Below, in pieces: positions 58,316-64,000 of a stretch of DNA of 64,000 nt; position 1 is the first letter of the stretch; each line of letters starts with the position of its first letter. Source of the stretch: Plesiocystis pacifica SIR-1. GTDB lineage: Bacteria; Myxococcota_A; Polyangia; Nannocystales; Nannocystaceae. A program made the position numbers and the translations under genes. The DNA is taken from contig NZ_ABCS01000053.1 of NCBI RefSeq assembly GCF_000170895.1, positions 1-64,000 of the forward strand. Reading direction: 5' to 3'. Below the pieces are notes generated by a model that was not told where the DNA came from, did no database searches, and saw nothing but the letters and a program-made list of their open reading frames with translations.

Positions 58316-59677
58316 TTGCGCGCCCCGGCGCCAGCCGCCAAGCTGTGTTTGGTGCCTGCGCTAACGAGCGTCTTGCTGGCCTCGGCCCTCGCCCTCGGGC
58401 CGCGCGCGGAGGCCGATCCCTCCGAGCGGGACACGAGCTGCGCCGCGGCCGACGAGCTGTTCGTGGGCTTCGGCGACGCGGCCTCCCCGGCGGCCCTCGA
58501 GGTCTACATCGACCCCATGCGCACCCGCCAGCTCGAGCTGTGGCTCGAGGCCCGGCGCATCGCCGGTGAGCGCCCCGGCGAGCTGCGCATCGAGCTCATC
58601 GTCAGCCGCGGCGGCGTGGCCGAGGACGTCCCGGCCGCGGACGCCCTGCGCCAGTGGTTCATGGCCGTGGTCAAGGCCGCCCAGCTGCGCGCCGGGCCCG
58701 AGCAGCTCGCCACCGCCAGCGCGACCATCGAAGACGCCCTGCGCCTGCTCGAGTCCCAGGGCCCCGCGCGCGTCGCCCTCCAGCTTCAGCGCGGCGGCGC
58801 GGCCGGGCTCGCCCGCGAGCTCGGCTTCGACGCGGACACCGAGGCCGCCGTCGCGGCCCACACCCGCGGCGCCAAAGGTCGCTGCCTCGCCCGCCAGCTC
58901 GACCGCGACTCCCGGGCCCTGTCGATCCGCACCATGGGCCAGCAGGCCACGGTCGTCATCATCGCCAAGGCCAGCGGCGAGCGCCTGCTGCAGCACGTCA
59001 ACCCCGAGCTCCGCGAGCTGCGGACCCAGCTCGACCGCGCCATGCAGCGCACCCAGGTCAACCCCGACGCCTCCGACTTCGTGCCCTTCGGCCCGAGCCT
59101 CGGCGGCCAGAGCTCGCGCCTGGATCAGACCTTCCCCGAGACCGGCGTGCTCGTGGGCGGCCGCGCCCTCCCCCACCGCCTGCTGATCTTCGTGGAGGAC
59201 GAAGAACACGGCGCCCTGTCCCACTGGCTCGAGCCGGCCATGCGCTACCGCAGCGATCACCCGGGGGAGCTGTCCGTGCAGCTCATCGCGGCCGGGGTCG
59301 GCAGCCGTGCCGTCCGCCTGCGTCGGCGCCTGTGCGCGGCCCGGAGCCTCGGCCTCGAGGTCGAGTTCCTCAGCCACCTCGCGCAGCGACCGGGGGTCCG
59401 GCGCCTCTACGAGACCGACCTCGACAGCGTCCTGCAGCCCGTCGCGGACTCACAAGCGTGTAGTGACAGTGAGCCGCTCAACATGGATCGCAGCGGAGAA
59501 GGACCCGACGGTCGACGCTCCAGTGACTTTGGCCACCCGCGGGGCGCGTGGCTCGACGGCCGCCCCATCAGCCGCGGCGACCTCGAGAGCCTCGAGTGGC
59601 AGCTGGGCACGAGCCAGACCCAGGGCCTCATCGACTGGCTGCTCCAGCCCACCAACATGGCCGTGTTCGAGTTCTAG
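58316..59677 (+). CDS. Exported protein with two thioredoxin-like domains lacking CxxC
   Basis: A 453-residue protein with a signal peptide (LCLVPALTSVLLASALALGPRAEA). TTG at 58316 is used because it supplies basic residues to the signal; GTG at 58352 is the alternative. Two halves look like copies of one fold: LELWLEARRIAGERPGELRIELIV (about 72-95) matches LSHWLEPAMRYRSDHPGELSVQLIA (about 300-325) in spacing and residues. The pattern suggests DsbA-type thioredoxin folds, but neither copy has the redox CxxC. It ends near SRGDLESLEWQLGTSQTQGLIDWLL. It may be a structural or chaperone-like periplasmic protein. No close partner gene. Confidence 0.7.
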   Translation: MRAPAPAAKLCLVPALTSVLLASALALGPRAEADPSERDTSCAAADELFVGFGDAASPAALEVYIDPMRTRQLELWLEARRIAGERPGELRIELIVSRGGVAEDVPAADALRQWFMAVVKAAQLRAGPEQLATASATIEDALRLLESQGPARVALQLQRGGAAGLARELGFDADTEAAVAAHTRGAKGRCLARQLDRDSRALSIRTMGQQATVVIIAKASGERLLQHVNPELRELRTQLDRAMQRTQVNPDASDFVPFGPSLGGQSSRLDQTFPETGVLVGGRALPHRLLIFVEDEEHGALSHWLEPAMRYRSDHPGELSVQLIAAGVGSRAVRLRRRLCAARSLGLEVEFLSHLAQRPGVRRLYETDLDSVLQPVADSQACSDSEPLNMDRSGEGPDGRRSSDFGHPRGAWLDGRPISRGDLESLEWQLGTSQTQGLIDWLLQPTNMAVFEF

Positions 59678-59789
59678 CGAGCTGTCCGAGCCCGGAATTC
59701 GCAGTCCCTGGAGCGGCTTCCCTGACACGCCATGTCGCCCCATCACAGGCGCGCCTTGGCCCCATTGACCGCTCGCATCACAGCGGATC

Positions 59790-60086
59790 AAACGACTCGT
59801 CGGCCGCTCGCGGGCTGACGCGCTCGACGTCGACCGGATCGAAGCCACCCGCGAGGACGACACGTCCGCGCCCGTCGTCGATGGCCGCGGCTACGTGCGC
59901 GACGACGGGAAGCGCCCGGCGGCTCGAAGGCCGAGGCGGTCGCGTTCGAGATCCCGGTCGATGCCCCCGGCCTCGACGCGCGGGACCCCGACGAGCGTGC
60001 GTCCGAGGCTGATCCGCCGGCCACTCGTCGCGCCACGTCAGGCCCGTCCCCACGGCCGGCCAATTTGGCTTATCGTTGGCGCTCCC
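59790..60086 (+). pseudogene. Possible decayed coding region before the PP2C gene
   Basis: In the 409-bp gap 59678-60086 one plus frame reads ADALDVDRIEATREDD and APVVDGRGYVRDDG with strong GC third positions, then a second plus frame continues EAPGGSKAEAVAFEIPVDAPG and DARDPDERASEADPP. One frameshift near 59915 would join them. No start codon is apparent. The region looks like a gene remnant, though chance is not excluded. Confidence 0.25.
60071..60076 (+). promoter_or_regulatory. -10 hexamer TATCGT for the PP2C gene
   Basis: TATCGT ends 10 nt before the ATG at 60087, and supports this start over an in-frame GTG 64 codons upstream. Confidence 0.45.
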
Positions 60087-61862
60087 ATGGACTTGAAGTA
60101 CTGGGCCGCGACAGACGTGGGTCGCAAGCGCACCCACAACGAGGACAACTTCCTCATCGACAAGAACATGCGCTTGTTCGTCGTCGCCGACGGCATGGGC
60201 GGGCACTCCTCGGGCGACGTCGCCAGCGCGATGGCCGTGCACACCATCCGCGACGTCGTGATGACCGAGGCCGAGCTGTTCGCCTCGCCGCAGGACGACC
60301 CGCTGTGGCACATGGAGGTGTGCATGGTCCTCGAGCACGCCGTGCTCATGGCCTGCGAGACCATCTACCGCAAGGGCGTGCAAGAGCCCGAGAAGAAGGG
60401 CATGGGCACCACCGTGGTCGCCCTGCTCATCGCCGGCGACCGCGGCTACATCGCCTACGTCGGCGACAGCCGCATCTACCTGCTGCGCGGCGGCATCGTC
60501 TACCAGCTGACCGAGGATCACTCGCTGATGAACGAGCTGATCCGCCAGGGCAAGATCACCGCCGAGGCCTTCGACGACAGCCCCTACGCCCAGTTCAAGC
60601 ACGCCATGACCCGGGCCGTCGGGCCCAACGAGTCCGTGGAGGTCGACACCCTCGACTTCGACATGATCCCCGGCGACAGCTTCCTGCTGTGCAGCGACGG
60701 CCTCTACGAGTACCTCGACGACGACGACCTGTCGCGGATGCTGTCCCTCGACGAGATCAAGGACATCCCCGGCAAGCTCATCGACATGGCCAACACCCGG
60801 GGCGGCAAGGACAACATCACCGCCCTGGTCATCCAGGTGCCCGAGAACGCCGACGGCAGCGACCGCGCGGCGGAGATCAACTTCACCCTCGACACCCTCA
60901 AGCAGATCCCGCTGTTCTCGGAGCTCAACTACCAGCAGCTCGTGCGGATCATGAACCTGACCCGCATCGTGCCCTTCGAGCCCCGGGACATCCTCTGCTA
61001 CGAGGGCCAGATCGGCGAGGAGCTGTTCGTGATCCTGCGCGGCGAGGTCGATCTCTACCGCAACGACGTCCCCTTCGCGTCCCTGCCCCAGGGCGCACAC
61101 TTTGGCGAGATGGCGCTGATCGACGCGATGCCGCGCTCGGCCACGGCGGTGGCCGCGACCCACGGCAAGCTGCTGATGATCAACCGCGAGGACTTCCTCG
61201 AGATCCTGCGCAAGGAGCCCTCGCTGGCCACCAAATTGCTGTGGGCCTTCGTCCGCGAGCTCGGCGAGCGCCTGCGCTCGAAGGGCGAAGAGATCGAGCA
61301 CACCGGCGGCGAGGAGATCCTCGAGCTCAGCGACGAGCTGCTGATCTCCGAGGACTCCCGCGACGACCTCGACCGCAACGACGTGCTGTCCTACATCTCC
61401 GAGTCCGACGTGGTGTCCGACCACGGCGTGCCCTCGGACACCGGCTCGGGCCCCGTCCCCACCCCCTCGCCGAGCGCGGGCGTCGACCCCCTCGCCGCGA
61501 CCGTGCCGGCCGCGGCGGCGAGCAACGCCGACCCCGACACCTTCGACGAGGACGCGCCCACGGAGGTCCACATCACCGACGGCTCCTCGGAGGAGTTCGA
61601 GGCCGCGCCTCAGCCCCGGGCCGCCGCCGCCGACCCCTCAAAGCAGGCCACCGTGCCCGAGCCCAGCGCCATGGTCGAGCGCGAGCACGGAGCCCCCGTC
61701 AAGCCCACGCGCATCACCATCCCGAGCCTGGTCAACGCCGCGGCGGGGCGCTTTGGCACCTCGCCCCATCCCCGGGCCAAGCCGCCCTCGGGCCCCGCAG
61801 ACATCCACACCCGCGCGACCCGCCCGATCGGAATCCCCACCGACGACGACGACGACGCCTGA
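60087..61862 (+). CDS. PP2C protein phosphatase fused to a cyclic-nucleotide-binding domain
   Basis: A 591-residue cytoplasmic signalling protein. The PP2C domain (about 1-250) has all main metal-site motifs: DVGRKRTHNEDNF, VVADGMGGH, YVGDSRIYLLR, CSDGLYEYL and GGKDNITALVI, so it should dephosphorylate Ser/Thr. A cyclic-nucleotide-binding domain (about 280-395) follows, with GEELFVILRGEVDLY and the phosphate-binding cassette FGEMALIDAMPRSATAV including its Arg, so it may bind cAMP or cGMP. The last 190 residues are Pro/Asp/Ser-rich and probably unstructured. It may oppose the kinases encoded nearby. The next gene follows by 21 bp. Confidence 0.93.
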   Translation: MDLKYWAATDVGRKRTHNEDNFLIDKNMRLFVVADGMGGHSSGDVASAMAVHTIRDVVMTEAELFASPQDDPLWHMEVCMVLEHAVLMACETIYRKGVQEPEKKGMGTTVVALLIAGDRGYIAYVGDSRIYLLRGGIVYQLTEDHSLMNELIRQGKITAEAFDDSPYAQFKHAMTRAVGPNESVEVDTLDFDMIPGDSFLLCSDGLYEYLDDDDLSRMLSLDEIKDIPGKLIDMANTRGGKDNITALVIQVPENADGSDRAAEINFTLDTLKQIPLFSELNYQQLVRIMNLTRIVPFEPRDILCYEGQIGEELFVILRGEVDLYRNDVPFASLPQGAHFGEMALIDAMPRSATAVAATHGKLLMINREDFLEILRKEPSLATKLLWAFVRELGERLRSKGEEIEHTGGEEILELSDELLISEDSRDDLDRNDVLSYISESDVVSDHGVPSDTGSGPVPTPSPSAGVDPLAATVPAAAASNADPDTFDEDAPTEVHITDGSSEEFEAAPQPRAAAADPSKQATVPEPSAMVEREHGAPVKPTRITIPSLVNAAAGRFGTSPHPRAKPPSGPADIHTRATRPIGIPTDDDDDA

Positions 61863-61883
61863 CCGCCACGACGGAGCCGGACG

Positions 61884-62519
61884 ATGGCCACGGACCCCAA
61901 GCCCCACTTCCTCGACCACCGCGACCGGCTCCGCGCCGACCTCTTCCAGGCCGTCGGCGAGCGCTGGGAAGGCCGCAAGGTCCGCGTCGACTCTGGGCCC
62001 TGGACGCTGATCCTCGACAGCTACGACCTGGTCCCCAACGACTTCGATCGTGGCTTCACGCGGCTCTCGGCCCCCTTCCTCAACCCCGAGACCTTCCGGT
62101 TCACGATCTACGAGCAGGGCCCCTTCGCCTGGCTCGGCAAGCTCCTGGGCATGCAGGACATCCACCTGGGCGAGCCCGGCTTCGACAGCAAGTGGATCGT
62201 CCAGAGCAACTCCCCGCCGAAGATCCGCGAGCTCTTCGACGACCCGCGCCTGCGCGACGGCATCACCGCGGCCGGGGACTGCGAGTTCACCCTCCACGAT
62301 GACGAGGGCGTCTACGACCGCCTCGTCGGGGTCTCCGACCTGACCACCACCGGGGACGGGGCCAACTACCTGAGCTACGACGAGCTCCTGTTCTCCTGCG
62401 CGGGGATCCGCAGCCAGCCCGAGCAGCTCCGGGCCGTCGTCGATCTGTTCTGCCTGGCCCTCGAGCGCCTGTGCCAGTTCAGCTCCGCCTACGCCGATCA
62501 GCCCGCCGCCGGCCGCTGA
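61884..62519 (+). CDS. Unrecognised soluble protein downstream of PP2C
   Basis: A 211-residue protein without signal peptide or membrane helix. It is mixed alpha/beta: VRVDSGPWTLILDSYDLV, RFTIYEQGPFAWLGKLLGM, then GFDSKWIVQSNSPPKIRELFDDPRLRDGI, a segment that recalls DUF3137-type proteins, and a helical end (AVVDLFCLALERLCQF). The similarity is weak and no function is assigned. The ATG is 21 bp after the phosphatase stop and in the same direction, so it is probably co-transcribed; the thioredoxin lipoprotein follows by 23 bp. Confidence 0.8.
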   Translation: MATDPKPHFLDHRDRLRADLFQAVGERWEGRKVRVDSGPWTLILDSYDLVPNDFDRGFTRLSAPFLNPETFRFTIYEQGPFAWLGKLLGMQDIHLGEPGFDSKWIVQSNSPPKIRELFDDPRLRDGITAAGDCEFTLHDDEGVYDRLVGVSDLTTTGDGANYLSYDELLFSCAGIRSQPEQLRAVVDLFCLALERLCQFSSAYADQPAAGR

Positions 62520-62542
62520 GGCCCGCCACCTCGACCCGTCAC

Positions 62543-63769
62543 ATGCCCGACCGCCCACGCTCCGCCTCGCGCCCCCTGCTCCCCCTGCTCCTCGCCACCG
62601 CCGCGGCCCTGAGCGCGTGCAAGGCCGGCCCCGAGGAGGCAGGCGAGGTCGAGGGCGAGGCCAAGGCCCAAGGCGAGGCCGAGGCCGAGGCCGAGGCCAA
62701 GCCCGAGCCCCCGCCTCCGCCCAAGCCGGGCGTCCAGGCCGACGGCACCGTCGTGTCCGCCGTCGACTGGTACGCCGGCAGCTTCGAGGCCGCCCTCGCC
62801 GAGGCCAAGGCCGAGGGCAAGCTCGTGTTCGCCGACGTCGGGGCCTACTGGTGCCCCCCCTGCCGCGAGTTCGAGGAGAAGGTGTTCGTGCTCCCCAAGG
62901 TCGGGGAGTGGCTCGGCGAGCGCGCCGTGGCCATCCACATCGACGCCGAGAAGGGCGAGGGCCCGGAGCTCGTCGATCGCTACCAGGTCCAGGCCTACCC
63001 CACCTTGCTGATGCTCGAGGCCTCGGGCATCGAGAAGGGCCGCGTGGTCGACTTCATGGAGGCCGACGCCCTGCTCGAGCAGCTCGGCGCCCTCGCCTCG
63101 GGCGGCAACGTGCTCGCCGAGCTCGAGGCCGCCGTCGAGGCCGATCCCAAGGACCTCGACGCCCGCTACCGCCTGGCCAACGCCTACGTCCTCGCCGCCA
63201 AGCGCGAGGAGTCCAAGGCCCTGTTCGACGAGCTGCTCGCCGCCGACCCCGACAACGAGGCCGGCGTCGCCGCCCAGGTGCTCTACGACCGCGCGCTGTT
63301 CTCGACCCTCAAGCTCGACGGCGATCCGGCCCGCGCCATCGCCGAGTTCCAGGCCCTGCAGGCCCGCTACCCCGAGTCCAAGCAGGCCCGCAGCGCCTAC
63401 CGCATGATCGGCCGGGCGCAGTGCAAGCTCGACCCCAAGGACAGCGAGGGCAAGGCCGCCGCTGCCCTCGAGGCCATGGTCGCCAGCGATCCGACCGACG
63501 TCGGGCTCAAGATCAACTTCGGCTGGTTCGCCTTCCGCCAGGCCTGCGCCGTCGACAGCGGGCTCGAGGCCGTGCTCGCCGGCATCGAGCAGGCCCCAGA
63601 GGACGCGGAGCTGCGCTACCTCGAGGCCGAGCTGCGCCACCTCGCCGGCGAGGCCGACGCTGCCTACGCGGCGATCCAAAAAGCCGCCGAGCTCGAGCCC
63701 GAGAGCGCCTACTTCAAGCGCCAGGTCCGGCGCTTCGAGGCTCTAGCGGCGCAGGCTGCCCAGAACTAG
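62543..63769 (+). CDS. Thioredoxin-fold lipoprotein with TPR-like C-terminus
   Basis: A 408-residue exported protein. ATG at 62543 (MPDRPRSASRPLLPLLLATAAA) gives a signal ending LSAC, then an Ala/Glu/Lys linker and a Pro stretch. A thioredoxin domain (about 70-180) has the redox motif YWCPPC in FADVGAYWCPPCREFEEKVF and the cis-Pro in VQAYPTLLML. From about 195 the chain is helical TPR-like: DARYRLANAYVLAAKREESKALF, ARAIAEFQALQARYPESKQARSAYRMIG and LRYLEAELRHLAGEADAAYAAI. It should exchange thiols outside the cytoplasm and bind a client through the repeats. It ends the PP2C gene cluster. Confidence 0.88.
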   Translation: MPDRPRSASRPLLPLLLATAAALSACKAGPEEAGEVEGEAKAQGEAEAEAEAKPEPPPPPKPGVQADGTVVSAVDWYAGSFEAALAEAKAEGKLVFADVGAYWCPPCREFEEKVFVLPKVGEWLGERAVAIHIDAEKGEGPELVDRYQVQAYPTLLMLEASGIEKGRVVDFMEADALLEQLGALASGGNVLAELEAAVEADPKDLDARYRLANAYVLAAKREESKALFDELLAADPDNEAGVAAQVLYDRALFSTLKLDGDPARAIAEFQALQARYPESKQARSAYRMIGRAQCKLDPKDSEGKAAAALEAMVASDPTDVGLKINFGWFAFRQACAVDSGLEAVLAGIEQAPEDAELRYLEAELRHLAGEADAAYAAIQKAAELEPESAYFKRQVRRFEALAAQAAQN

Positions 63770-64000
63770 TACCGCGTGTCCGAAGTCCGTGCCGGGTTTG
63801 GGGCATCGCTGGGACCCGAGGGCAAGGAGCCGCGACGACGCTGTGGTGGACCCCACTACCGAGAAAGGCAGCCGCCCACGGGTTCAACGCCAGCTGAGTC
63901 CGTGGACGACGCTTTCCTGGATCATGGGTCCCGGCGTGGCCGGGGTGGGCGACTGCTAGCAGCCCGTGGTGAAAAGCTCCGCTTGGGCGGCCGCAGCGAG

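Noticed and set aside
59895..60086. N-terminal extension of the PP2C protein
   Set aside because: The added residues are Arg/Pro/Ser-rich and non-conserved in style; the phosphatase motif starts directly after the ATG at 60087, with a -10 hexamer before it.

Overview
The window is very GC-rich DNA read here as chromosome of a myxobacterium (phylum Myxococcota), most likely of the Nannocystis/Plesiocystis/Enhygromyxa kind. This is an inference from style: about fifteen of 47 recognisable genes encode lipoproteins, many with a Ser/Thr/Glu/Asp-rich linker after the lipobox; there are three eukaryote-like Ser/Thr kinases (one with TPR-like repeats, one with about sixteen WD40 repeats), a PP2C phosphatase, three ECF sigma factors, and secreted FG-GAP and IgGFc-binding-type proteins. 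I see no tRNA, rRNA, CRISPR array, complete insertion sequence or plasmid function.

Layout. 1-6.6 kb: a giant DUF6603-like protein running off the left edge and a glycerophosphodiester phosphodiesterase lipoprotein. 6.7-10.7 kb: a kinase with C-terminal repeats and an ECF sigma factor, divergent from a shared symmetric -10 element. 10.8-17.4 kb: a four-repeat lectin-like protein, a frameshifted FG-GAP lipoprotein, a DUF924 protein, a degenerate metallo-beta-lactamase-fold lipoprotein, an AraC regulator and a small lipoprotein. 17.4-17.85 kb: a tandem array of structured repeats. 17.8-21.4 kb: a flavin oxidoreductase fusion, a VOC protein, their divergent LysR regulator and a small membrane protein, with a further repeat copy between the last two convergent genes. 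21.4-27.2 kb: an FG-GAP lipoprotein, a Cys-rich lipoprotein, a second ECF sigma factor and a subtilisin-like lipoprotein. 27.2-34.4 kb: a WD40 kinase, a GH114-like lipoprotein, a PAS-STAS sensor and glutathione reductase. 34.6-43.1 kb: secreted proteins, a small unknown protein, an ATPase operon with two arrestin-like membrane proteins, and a GNAT acetyltransferase. 43.2-55.0 kb: a minus-strand block with a pseudo-sulfatase operon, a TPR-like lipoprotein operon, a PhnD-like binding protein and a zincin/membrane protein/sigma/anti-sigma operon. 55.1-63.8 kb: a third kinase with a TPR partner, a thioredoxin-fold duplication protein, a PP2C-cyclic-nucleotide protein and a thioredoxin-TPR lipoprotein.

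How the genes work together. The theme is signalling and the cell surface: kinases, a phosphatase, sigma factors and a STAS sensor lie among exported proteins. Clear units are the lysR/VOC/oxidoreductase locus, the ATPase-arrestin operon, the pseudo-sulfatase operon, the zincin-sigma-anti-sigma operon and the kinase-TPR pair.

The most unusual signals are non-coding. First, a 48-bp hairpin with a G-quadruplex-capable loop occurs four times, three of them in tandem with palindromes whose arms differ yet stay paired; the fourth copy lies exactly between convergent genes and carries the stop codon of each. Second, about twenty transcription-unit heads have a TANNNT -10 hexamer only 5-12 nt before the start codon, suggesting widespread leaderless mRNAs. 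Two divergent gene pairs share one overlapping symmetric -10 element.
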